From Rhodocyclaceae bacterium UBA2271 (GTDB taxonomy: Bacteria; Pseudomonadota; Gammaproteobacteria; Burkholderiales; Rhodocyclaceae), in contig DDXB01000066.1 of NCBI GenBank assembly GCA_002347405.1, forward strand, positions 62,001 to 126,000: a stretch of 64,000 nucleotides of DNA. The letters are read 5' to 3'. Shown piece by piece: positions 15,764 to 23,367 of this stretch. Numbering within the stretch: position 1 is the first letter of the stretch; every line of letters begins with the position of its first letter. The notes under the pieces were generated by a model. The model was not told the origin of the DNA and did not search any database. It saw nothing but the letters and a program-made list of their open reading frames with translations. Made by a program: the position numbers and the translations under genes.

Positions 15764-16594
15764 TTACCATGGCCACCACGAGGGCTGCTTCGCACCTTCG
15801 GTATCCTTGGCGGCACTATTGACATGACGCGTGTCGACCTGCTGCCGGCCTTCGCCGAACGCAGTCAGCAGCGCCTTGTGCGCCAATATGTTGACCAGTC
15901 GGGGCGTGCCGCCGGACAGGCGATGCAGGGTTTTTACTGTGGAGCGGGGCAGCAGCGGATCCCCGTTGTGTCCGGCAATGCGCAGGCGCTGTTCGACATA
16001 ATGGCCGACCTCATCGAGACTTAGGCCGCGCAACTGGTGATTGAAGGCGATGCGCTGCCTGATCTGGCGTGCCGAATGCGCCGCCAGCATTTCATCGAGT
16101 TCGGGCTGACCAAACAGGACGATGTGCAGGAGCTTGCGCTTCTCGGTCTCGAGGTTGGACAGCAGGCGCAGGCTCTCAAGCGTCAGCCGTGGCATGGTCT
16201 GTGCCTCGTCGATGCATAGCACGACCTTCTGCTCGGTCTTTGCCAGCTCAAGCAGACGCTGATTGAGACGTTTGACGATGTGGGAGGCATCGGGCGCTCC
16301 GGCTGGTATGCCGATTTCGTCTGCCACCTCGCGCAGGAAGGCGCGCGGTTCCATCTGCGGATTGGGGAGGTAGGCAGCTTTCCAGTCTGGTCTCAGTTCG
16401 GCAAGAAAATTGCGGCACAGCAGGGTCTTGCCGGTACCGACCTCGCCCACAACCTTGATGAAGCCTTCGCCGCTGGCCAGTGCCAGATTCAGCAGGTTCA
16501 GCCCCTCGCGGTGGCTGTTGCTGGGATAAATGAATTCGGTGTCCGGCGTAATGCCGAACGGGGCTTGACTCAGGCCGAAGTGGGCGAGATACAC
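15764..16594 (-). CDS. mshM: MSHA biogenesis ATPase MshM (ExeA-like)
   Basis: 276 residues starting MYLAHFGLSQAPFGITPDTE, the typical opening of ExeA/MshM AAA ATPases. Walker A is VVGEVGTGKTLLC near residue 48 and Walker B is KVVLCIDEAQ near 122. A sensor segment FGQPELDEML and the winged C-terminal domain with GGTPRLVNILAHKAL follow. ExeA-type ATPases help assemble or place the secretin. The gene follows the MshL secretin gene by seven bases, which fits that role. Confidence 0.92.
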   Translation of the reverse strand: MYLAHFGLSQAPFGITPDTEFIYPSNSHREGLNLLNLALASGEGFIKVVGEVGTGKTLLCRNFLAELRPDWKAAYLPNPQMEPRAFLREVADEIGIPAGAPDASHIVKRLNQRLLELAKTEQKVVLCIDEAQTMPRLTLESLRLLSNLETEKRKLLHIVLFGQPELDEMLAAHSARQIRQRIAFNHQLRGLSLDEVGHYVEQRLRIAGHNGDPLLPRSTVKTLHRLSGGTPRLVNILAHKALLTAFGEGRQQVDTRHVNSAAKDTEGAKQPSWWPW

Positions 16595-16601
16595 GGCCCG
16601 T

Positions 16602-18296
16602 TTAGTTTAACGGCACGGACAGTGGTGGCAGCACCAGATTGCGCATGCGATCACCACTTTCTTCGAGATCCTTCATCCAGGCGCGATCATCATGGATGAT
16701 GGTCGGCTTCAGCAGGATCACCAATTCGCGTTTGGCGAGGCTGTTGCTGCGCTGGCCGAACAATGCGCCAGCGGCTGAATTGACTGTGCCCGGCAGGCCG
16801 CTGCGGTTATTGATCTGCTCCTGTGTCATCAGTCCGCCGATGGCAACAATGTTGCCATCCTGCACACGCACGATGCTGTCGGTTTCGTTGACGCTCGAGG
16901 AGGCGAGCGGCAGCCTGAACTGGCCCAGCGAGCCGAGATCGATAACCTTGTCTTTCTCGGTCACGGTACTGACGGCGGGGTGGACATGCAGGATGATGTT
17001 GCCATCGGTGTCGATCTGCGGCGTGACATCCAGGGATATGCCGGAAAAATAGGGTTGCAGCGTCAGGCTCGGCGTGGCGGTTGTACCGCCGGCAGTGCTG
17101 GTCGTCGTCGTCGTCGTGACATTGGTGACAAATAATTCGTCGGTGCCGACCTTGAGTACGGCTTTCTGGTTATTGATCGAAGCGATGCGCGGACTGGACA
17201 GCACGGACACCGTACCCTGGGTTTCGAGGAAATTCAGTAGTGCCGCAAAGTTGGCGGACTGGAAGGCGAGGCCGACAAAGCCGCCGCCCAATGCTGACGC
17301 GGCGACCGCCCCACCCAGTCCGGGTAACGCTGCGACGCTGGTGGACGACAGCGGGCCAGTTGGCTGCATCCCGCTGCCGGGCTGCATTACCCCGAGAGAC
17401 AGCCGGTTGTTCTGGCTATGGAAGGTGGACCAATTGACGCCGGCCTGATACTGCTCGAAGAGCCGCACCTCGAGAATCTTGGCCTCCAGCATGACCTGCC
17501 GCTCGACCATGACCTGGGTGGCCTTGAGATATTGCTCGACCGAGCGCAGCTCGCCGGGCAGGGCGCGGATCACCACCACGCCGGAAATGCTGTTGACCAC
17601 TACATTGCGGCCTTCGCCGCTGACGAGGGTGCGCAGCGCATCATCCAGATCCTTCCAGAAATTGGTGTTCGAATCGGTTGTGACGCGGCTGGTGATGTTG
17701 CTGCCGGTGGCTGTGCCGCCGCCCGTGCCGGCCGGCATGGGGATGCTGCCCGTACTGGGTGTCGATGTGGAACCTGTTGCCCCGGAACTGGCAATCGAAC
17801 TGGAGGTGACGCGCAGTTCTGCCGCACCCTGACGGCGACTGGCCAGGTAGTTCACCTGGAATATGCGGGTTTGCAGGGTGTTCGGTTGAATCGAGATGCG
17901 GTTGCCGCGGATGTTGAATTCGTAGCCGTACAGTTCGCGAATCGATTCCAGCGCTTCCCGGACCGTCACATCCTTCAGGTTGACGGTGATGGTGCCGCTG
18001 ACTTCCGGGCCGACCAGCATGTTGTAGCGTGTCCCGGTGACGATGGCCATGAACACCTGGGTAGCCGGCGCGCCGACCACCGACAGATCGAAGCGTGGTT
18101 CCTTGTTTTCCTGTGTGGGCATTTCCACCGTCAGCGGCATCAGCAGGGAGCGCTCGGCGACCTCGGCGGCCTTGCGGCCGGCAGCGGCCTGGGCGAGTTC
18201 GTTGCCGATGTTTTCCCGGACGACATCGGGGCGCTGTTGGGGCGCCGCGCAGGCTGCCAGTAAACCCAGTAACGGCAACAGGATCAATATTCTCAT
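16602..18296 (-). CDS. mshL: MSHA secretin MshL, lipoprotein
   Basis: 564 residues. The N-terminal lipobox LLGLLAAC (Cys near 16) predicts outer membrane anchoring. An STN/N0-like domain (FMAIVTGTRYNMLVGPEVSG, about residues 80-150) is followed by a Ser/Thr/Gly-rich linker and the N1-like region GEGRNVVVNSISGVVVIRAL. The secretin core contains VSVLSSPRIASINNQKAVLK and the C-terminal NGNIVAIGGLMTQEQ-like segment (DGNIVAIGGLMTQEQ). It forms the outer membrane channel of the MSHA pilus. The start overlaps mshK's stop (ATGA), showing tight coupling. Confidence 0.94.
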   Translation of the reverse strand: MRILILLPLLGLLAACAAPQQRPDVVRENIGNELAQAAAGRKAAEVAERSLLMPLTVEMPTQENKEPRFDLSVVGAPATQVFMAIVTGTRYNMLVGPEVSGTITVNLKDVTVREALESIRELYGYEFNIRGNRISIQPNTLQTRIFQVNYLASRRQGAAELRVTSSSIASSGATGSTSTPSTGSIPMPAGTGGGTATGSNITSRVTTDSNTNFWKDLDDALRTLVSGEGRNVVVNSISGVVVIRALPGELRSVEQYLKATQVMVERQVMLEAKILEVRLFEQYQAGVNWSTFHSQNNRLSLGVMQPGSGMQPTGPLSSTSVAALPGLGGAVAASALGGGFVGLAFQSANFAALLNFLETQGTVSVLSSPRIASINNQKAVLKVGTDELFVTNVTTTTTTSTAGGTTATPSLTLQPYFSGISLDVTPQIDTDGNIILHVHPAVSTVTEKDKVIDLGSLGQFRLPLASSSVNETDSIVRVQDGNIVAIGGLMTQEQINNRSGLPGTVNSAAGALFGQRSNSLAKRELVILLKPTIIHDDRAWMKDLEESGDRMRNLVLPPLSVPLN

Positions 18297-18739
18297 TTAT
18301 CGGTCTTTCTGTTTTGCGCAGCGGGCTGCGCCTGTATTTGCGCCGCGTCGCTGGCAACTGCGCCAGCGCCGACTTTTTGTGCTGCACGGTTGGCAACCGT
18401 GCCAGCGCCGACTTTTTTCTCGGCGGCGGGAATCAGGCGCAAGGTTTCATCACCCTGCGGTCCCCTTAGTACGACATTGTCCTCATTGATCCTGATCAGC
18501 CGGGCTTCGCCGACCTTGCCGCCCAGTTCGACCACGCTGCCATTGATCAGCGCTGCCGGCTTGCCCTCCTTGCGCAGGATCACCGATTGTAAGCCGCTTG
18601 ACTCGTAAATCGCGGCGTTGGCCGGATCGGCTCCGTCGAAATTGATGGTAGCGGGCGGCCGGGTTGGATCGGTCAGCTGGGCATGTGCCGTGCCCGCCAG
18701 CACCAGTAACGCAAGGGTCGGTATCAGACGACGAGCCAT
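18293..18739 (-). CDS. mshK: MshK-like periplasmic protein with repeat-encoded tail
   Basis: 148 residues from ATG 18739. A signal peptide (LALLVLAGTAHA) is followed by LTDPTRPP and a small domain (INGSVVELGGKVGEARLIRI) similar to the PilP/GspC-type partners of secretins. The body ends near RLIPAAE. The remaining about 40 residues come from two adjacent family A repeats, giving KKVGAGTVANRAAQ and KVGAGAVASDAAQ, then a Gln/Ala tail. Function: probable link between the inner membrane assembly (MshI/J) and secretin MshL. It overlaps mshJ by 16 bases. Confidence 0.8.
   Translation of the reverse strand: MARRLIPTLALLVLAGTAHAQLTDPTRPPATINFDGADPANAAIYESSGLQSVILRKEGKPAALINGSVVELGGKVGEARLIRINEDNVVLRGPQGDETLRLIPAAEKKVGAGTVANRAAQKVGAGAVASDAAQIQAQPAAQNRKTDK
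18350..18418 (+). repeat. Two tandem family A copies at the mshK 3' end
   Basis: GCGCCAGCGCCGACTTTTT (ends 18378) and GTGCCAGCGCCGACTTTTTT (ends 18418), each preceded by a pairing GTTGGCAAC- or CTGGCAACTG-type arm, so each may form a small hairpin. Confidence 0.75.
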
Positions 18740-19419
18740 ATCGAATCCAGACTGAGTGTGTAAACGATCAGGGTCAGCTCGCTGACAGGGTGTTTCTTGA
18801 CGGCAAGGCGCATGTTGCCCCACAGCAGTTTTTGCCGGCTGCTTTCGAGTTCGCTCACATAGGCCAGCAGATCCTGATAATTGCCGGCGAGCCTGATTTC
18901 CACACCATGCTTGTAGATGTTGCCGCCGGGCATTGAGTCTGCCGCGGGTTTTTCGCCTTCACGGGCGGTCGGCGGATCAATCAGTGGCTGCGGTGACAGG
19001 GTCTTCAGGCTGACCAGCGTCAGGCCGCGATGACGGGCCAGCAGGGTCTGCAGCAGGGCCGGGGCCTGTGCCGGAGCCACCAGGGTCCGGTCGAAGGCCT
19101 TGAGGTCGCGCTCGGTGGCCGTCAGCTGGTCACGCAGCAACAGCAACTGGGTGCGATTCGCGGCATCCGGATCAATGTTTTGCGACTTCAGGCCAGCCAG
19201 CTGGACGCTCAGTTGTTCCTGTTCGGTCTGCTGCTGGGCAAGGGTCTTCTTCAAGCCGGCCGTTTGTTGCTGGCCGGGTTCTATCCAATACGAGAAGCCG
19301 CCAAACAAGATCGCCACTGCCAGGGCGCCAATGACCATGTACTTTTCGCGCGGCTGCATGGTGGCGAAGCGCTCGGACCAGCCTTGCCAGTGCGCCTTGA
19401 GGGCGTTGCCGTCAGCCAT
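18724..19419 (-). CDS. mshJ: MSHA biogenesis protein MshJ (PilO-like)
   Basis: 231 residues. A short cytoplasmic part (RFATMQPREKYMVIGALAVA) runs into one membrane helix (about 28-47). A periplasmic coiled coil (about 50-110, rich in Gln/Leu) follows, then a ferredoxin-like domain ending LAYVSELESSRQKLLWGNMR. This is the bitopic architecture of PilO/GspM/MshJ, which forms the alignment complex with MshI-type proteins. Overlapping stops and starts with mshI2 and mshK indicate an operon. Confidence 0.9.
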   Translation of the reverse strand: MADGNALKAHWQGWSERFATMQPREKYMVIGALAVAILFGGFSYWIEPGQQQTAGLKKTLAQQQTEQEQLSVQLAGLKSQNIDPDAANRTQLLLLRDQLTATERDLKAFDRTLVAPAQAPALLQTLLARHRGLTLVSLKTLSPQPLIDPPTAREGEKPAADSMPGGNIYKHGVEIRLAGNYQDLLAYVSELESSRQKLLWGNMRLAVKKHPVSELTLIVYTLSLDSIWLVV

Positions 19420-20120
19420 CAGCCGGGTCCTCCCATCGTTGCCGGGGGCGACATTGCGGGCTTGCCGTCGGCCCTGGCCGGGATCAGCATGAAATCATGA
19501 AAGGGCGCCTTGGCCGTTGCTGCCGCAACCGTTGGGGTTGGTGCCGCGGCTGGCGTGTTGACCATGGGATCGAGCTTGCCCGCGTCGAGTTTCAGTGCCG
19601 CGAAAGTGCGCCCCTGAAACGCCTGCTCCCTGCCGAGCCGGCGGATATATTCCGGCAACAGTGCCGGATCGACGGTGCGCCCATGAATTTCCATGCCACC
19701 ACTGCCGTCGAAATCAAAGGCGGTGAGCCACAGGCCGGCCACCGACTGGCGGGAAAAGCCGCGCAGGTATTCGGCGTACGAGCCGGCTTGCGGCCCCAGG
19801 CGCTGTTGCAGTGTGGTCAGTACTTCACCGCGCGCTCCCAGCAGCAGGCGTGCGGCGCCGAGTTCCTGTTCGAGGCGGGGATCAGGCTTGCGGCCGGCAA
19901 GTTGTTGGCCCAAGGCGGTGATCTGCTCGCGTGCCGCCTTGAGCTGCGCATCGTTGGCGGCGGTTTGTGCCCTCAGTGCCGGCACCTCATGGCGCGCCAG
20001 CATTCCCAGCGCCAGCACCGCGGCGAGCAGCAGAACGCCGGCGATGGCCACATTGCCAAGTGCCAGCAAGTCGCGCTGTTTGAGTAGTGCGGTATCGTAA
20101 AGATTGATTTGCTGGCTCAT
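19419..20120 (-). CDS. PilN-domain protein (MshI2)
   Basis: 233 residues from ATG 20120. The start MSQQINLYDTALLKQRD matches the PilN cytoplasmic motif (INLY) that binds the PilM-like partner, here MshI. A membrane helix (about residues 24-46) is followed by a coiled coil and a periplasmic domain with GLWLTAFDFDGSG. A Pro/Ala/Thr-rich stretch precedes the C-terminus. It lies between mshI and mshJ as in other MSHA operons where it is named MshI2. Confidence 0.85.
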   Translation of the reverse strand: MSQQINLYDTALLKQRDLLALGNVAIAGVLLLAAVLALGMLARHEVPALRAQTAANDAQLKAAREQITALGQQLAGRKPDPRLEQELGAARLLLGARGEVLTTLQQRLGPQAGSYAEYLRGFSRQSVAGLWLTAFDFDGSGGMEIHGRTVDPALLPEYIRRLGREQAFQGRTFAALKLDAGKLDPMVNTPAAAPTPTVAAATAKAPFHDFMLIPARADGKPAMSPPATMGGPG

Positions 20121-20130
20121 CGTTATCCCG

Positions 20131-21069
20131 TCACTCGTCCCGCAAGGCTGCGCCAAGCGCAAGCCAGGCTTCTGCCTGGACGGCGGTTTCTGTCAGCCGG
20201 GGTGTCGCCGCAAAATCCATCACCTCTGCCAGATTCGCCGCCGTCACCGGCAGCGACAGATTGCTGCCCAGATACTGGACAAATGTTTCGCCACCCGGCA
20301 GCGGGCCAACCAGCAGGCGGGTGAGCGGGATCGTGCTGAAATTGCGGTCGAAACTGTCGAGCGAGCGCTGGATATCAAGTAATACGCGTTCATGTAGTGC
20401 GCCGGCATCAGCACCGGTGAGCTCCGGGCCGCTGACGTCGATGTGGCGTGTCATGTAAAGCTCGCCCTGATAGCTGACGGTGAGCAGTCCGCCCTTCTCG
20501 TTGAATGAAACCAGCGCCAGGCCGCGGTTCGGTTCCTCGAACAGTCCGGCCAGGTTGCGCTGTGCCAATTCGGGAATGTCGACGGCAGTCAGTGGCACCT
20601 GGGCCTCCTGAAACAGTTCGATGCGGGGGCGCACTATCTGATGGCTTGCCGCCACCACCCACATTTGCGGGGTGCGGGCGCCCTGCACGGGGATGTTCAG
20701 CACGTCGATAGACGCCTGCTCGACAGGAAAGTCCACCATTTCCTTGATGCGCCAGCGCAGTGCCTCGCGCATCTCCGCGCGCGGTGTATTCTCGGGTAGG
20801 CTGCCGGGCGCCTCGACCTGCAGCAACTGGTACTGGCCATGCGATAGCAGCGTGGTGCTCCGATTGCGCGCCACACGTTTGGCGTTTTTCAGGCGCTTCA
20901 GTGCTTCAAGTTCGCTACCCTCACGGGCAAACGTGTCATAGGCGACCACGCGTGGTTTTGCATCACGCACACGTGTCAAGTCAGCAACGGCAATCCGGTT
21001 GGTGCCAAACACCACCGCCGTCCAGCCGCCCGCTCCGTTTGCACCCGCCTTTTTTTGCCAGAAAGTCAT
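20131..21069 (-). CDS. mshI: MSHA biogenesis protein MshI (PilM-like actin fold)
   Basis: 312 residues, no membrane helix. The N-terminal VVFGTNRIAVADL and the later RALLV-type strands (GLALVSFNEKGGLLTVSYQG) fit the PilM/MshI actin-like fold. The conserved REALRWRIKEMVDFPVEQA helix segment is present near residue 105. It would act in the cytoplasm docked to the PilN-type protein encoded next. First gene of the minus-strand MSHA operon; the 107-base gap before it is the likely promoter region. Confidence 0.87.
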   Translation of the reverse strand: MTFWQKKAGANGAGGWTAVVFGTNRIAVADLTRVRDAKPRVVAYDTFAREGSELEALKRLKNAKRVARNRSTTLLSHGQYQLLQVEAPGSLPENTPRAEMREALRWRIKEMVDFPVEQASIDVLNIPVQGARTPQMWVVAASHQIVRPRIELFQEAQVPLTAVDIPELAQRNLAGLFEEPNRGLALVSFNEKGGLLTVSYQGELYMTRHIDVSGPELTGADAGALHERVLLDIQRSLDSFDRNFSTIPLTRLLVGPLPGGETFVQYLGSNLSLPVTAANLAEVMDFAATPRLTETAVQAEAWLALGAALRDE

Positions 21070-21176
21070 AGTCGAAACTGATTTGCCGTGTGCCCGGAGT
21101 CTATTATCACATCCTATAAGGAATTGATTGAAAAGAAGTCGAAAAATCCGTCAGATAGCTCTGGTCACTGCTGTTT

Positions 21177-23270
21177 TTACCTGAATCCGATGATGGGCTG
21201 ATCGACAGCGAGGCTTTCGCCAGCTTTCGCCAGCAACTCATTGACGACGCAATCGCGCTCGGCCTTGAGCACGTTCTCCATTTTCATCGCTTCGATGCGT
21301 GCCAGCACCTCTCCTGCCTTGACCTCCTGGCCTGGCGTCACGGCGATCTGGGTCAGGAGTCCGGGCATCGGCGAGAGCAGGAATTTCGACATGTCCGGCG
21401 GTGCCTTGTGCGGCATCAGCGATTGCAGATGTGCGGCGCGTGCCGTCATCACCAGCAGGTCGGCCTGGGTGCCCCAGTGAAACAGGCGGTACTTCAGGCC
21501 GCTGCGTTCGACCTGCATGCAAAAGTGTTCGCCAACCATTGGCCCCCCACGCTCACATTCGTTCGCTGCCCCCCACAGGGGGGCGCTGCCGCTTTTGGGG
21601 CTGCCCGGCAAGCGGCAGAAGGTGCCCTGATAGAGCGCCTGGCCAAATTGCCAGGGCGAGCGAATTTCATAACGCTCACCGGCAAACTCCACATCCCAAC
21701 CAGGTGCGCCGTCGGTGGCGGCGCTGACCGTCACCGCGTGGTCGGTACCATCCTCAAGACGCACGACAAAGTTTGCGCCTGGCTTGTATTCGTGCCCGGG
21801 CATCTGGCCGCTGATCAGGGCATTGCGCGCCAGATACTGGCGATGCATGGCGGCAGCGACGCTGATCAGCATGGCTGGATCGTCGTGCGGCACAGCGGCG
21901 GCATTGAAGCCGTGCGGGTATTCCTCGGCGATCAGCCCGGTGTTGAAATTGCCCGACACAAAGCGCGGATTCTGCAGCAGCGCGGCCTGGAATGAGATGT
22001 TCGAGGCCACGCCGCGGATGACGAAGGCGTTCAGCGCATCACGCATGCGGGCAATGGCCGCGGCGCGCGTGGCGCCATGCACGATCAGCTTGGCGATCAT
22101 CGAATCGTAGAACATCGAAATCTCGCCGCCCTCATAGACACCGGTGTCGACCCGCACCGCGGCAAGCGGGCCAGTGCTGTGCGCGGCCGGCGGATGGAAC
22201 TTGATCAGGCGGCCGGTGGATGGCAGGAAACCGCGGAACGGGTCTTCGGCGTTGATGCGGCATTCCATCGCCCAGCCATCCAGCTTGATGTCGGCCTGCG
22301 TAAAGGGCAGCTTTTCGCCGGCGGCGACACGAATCATCAACTCCACCAGATCGAGGCCGGTGATGAATTCGGTCACCGGATGCTCGACCTGCAGGCGCGT
22401 GTTCATTTCGAGGAAGTAGAAGCTTTTGTCCTTGCCGACGACGAACTCGACGGTGCCGGCCGACTGGTAATTGACTGCCTTGGCCAGCGCCACGGCCTGC
22501 TCGCCCATCGCCTGGCGCGTCGCCGGGTCGATGAACGGCGAAGGCGCCTCCTCGATGACTTTCTGGTGGCGGCGCTGCAGCGAGCACTCGCGCTCGTGCA
22601 GGTAGATGCAGTTGCCGTGGGCATCGCCGATCAGCTGGATTTCGATGTGGCGCGGCTCCTCGACAAACTTCTCGATGAAGACGCGATCGTCGCCAAAGGC
22701 ATTCTTGGCCTCGGTCTTGCACGAGCTAAAGCCTTCATGCGCCTCCTGGTCGTTGAAAGCGACGCGCAGGCCTTTGCCACCCCCCCCGGCTGATGCCTTG
22801 ATCATCACCGGATAGCCGATGTCACGGGCGATCTTCACCGCCTGATCAGGCGTATCAATGGCCTCGTTGTAACCGGGAATCACATTGACCCTGGCTTCGA
22901 GGGCGAGCTTCTTCGAGGCGATCTTGTCGCCCATCGCGGCCACGGAGTAGTGCTTGGGGCCGATGAAGACGATGCCCTCCTCTTCCAGCCGTCGCGAAAA
23001 GGCTTCGTTCTCGGAGAGAAAGCCGTAGCCCGGATGCACCGCCTCGGCGCCGGTCTGCTGGCAGGCGGCGATGATCTTGTCCATCGCCAGATAGGATTCC
23101 TTGGAGGGCGCCGGGCCGATGCAGACGGCCTCGTCGGCCATTTCCACATGCAGCGCATCGCGATCGGCCTCGGAATACACGGCGACGGTCAGGATGCCCA
23201 TCTTGCGGGCGGTCTTGATGACGCGGCAGGCGATTTCTCCCCGGTTCGCGATCAATATTTTCTTGAACAT
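21177..23270 (-). CDS. pccA: Propionyl-CoA carboxylase, biotin-carrier alpha subunit, with insertion
   Basis: 697 residues from ATG 23270. The biotin carboxylase domain is at the N-terminus (FKKILIANRGEIACRVI; ATP grasp KASAGGGGKGLR; FIEKFVEEPRHIEIQ; EMNTRLQVEHPVTE). A BT linker domain follows, then the biotinyl domain with RIEAMKMENVL near residue 662. It carboxylates propionyl-CoA to methylmalonyl-CoA with PccB. Inside the BT domain, between GTFCRL and MQVERSGLKYRLFHWG, lie about 30 residues (PGSPKSGSAPLWGAANECER and on) that relatives lack. They match the intergenic repeat at 52650-52750. The frame is kept. Confidence 0.95.
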   Translation of the reverse strand: MFKKILIANRGEIACRVIKTARKMGILTVAVYSEADRDALHVEMADEAVCIGPAPSKESYLAMDKIIAACQQTGAEAVHPGYGFLSENEAFSRRLEEEGIVFIGPKHYSVAAMGDKIASKKLALEARVNVIPGYNEAIDTPDQAVKIARDIGYPVMIKASAGGGGKGLRVAFNDQEAHEGFSSCKTEAKNAFGDDRVFIEKFVEEPRHIEIQLIGDAHGNCIYLHERECSLQRRHQKVIEEAPSPFIDPATRQAMGEQAVALAKAVNYQSAGTVEFVVGKDKSFYFLEMNTRLQVEHPVTEFITGLDLVELMIRVAAGEKLPFTQADIKLDGWAMECRINAEDPFRGFLPSTGRLIKFHPPAAHSTGPLAAVRVDTGVYEGGEISMFYDSMIAKLIVHGATRAAAIARMRDALNAFVIRGVASNISFQAALLQNPRFVSGNFNTGLIAEEYPHGFNAAAVPHDDPAMLISVAAAMHRQYLARNALISGQMPGHEYKPGANFVVRLEDGTDHAVTVSAATDGAPGWDVEFAGERYEIRSPWQFGQALYQGTFCRLPGSPKSGSAPLWGAANECERGGPMVGEHFCMQVERSGLKYRLFHWGTQADLLVMTARAAHLQSLMPHKAPPDMSKFLLSPMPGLLTQIAVTPGQEVKAGEVLARIEAMKMENVLKAERDCVVNELLAKAGESLAVDQPIIGFR
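21530..21612 (-). repeat. Dispersed repeat inserted in pccA
   Basis: GGCCCCCCACGCTC...TTCGCTGCCCCCCA and the following GGGGGCGCTGCC match the pattern at about 52660-52735 (GGCCCCCCACGCTCGCAG, CGCTGCCCCCCATG). Confidence 0.65.
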
Positions 23271-23280
23271 GGTCAAACCC

Positions 23281-23357
23281 TTTCACCACGGAGTTCACGG
23301 AGGCCACCGAGAAAATGCAGCTGGAAAGAATGTCTCTCTCCGTGTCCTCCGTGGTTA
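23281..23357. repeat. Inverted repeat between pccB and pccA
   Basis: TTTCACCACGGAGTTCACGG is mirrored by CTCCGTGTCCTCCGTGGTTA; second copy of the element at 11052-11187. It lies in the 97-base gap of an operon. Confidence 0.8.
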
Positions 23358-23367
23358 ATGCATGTTT

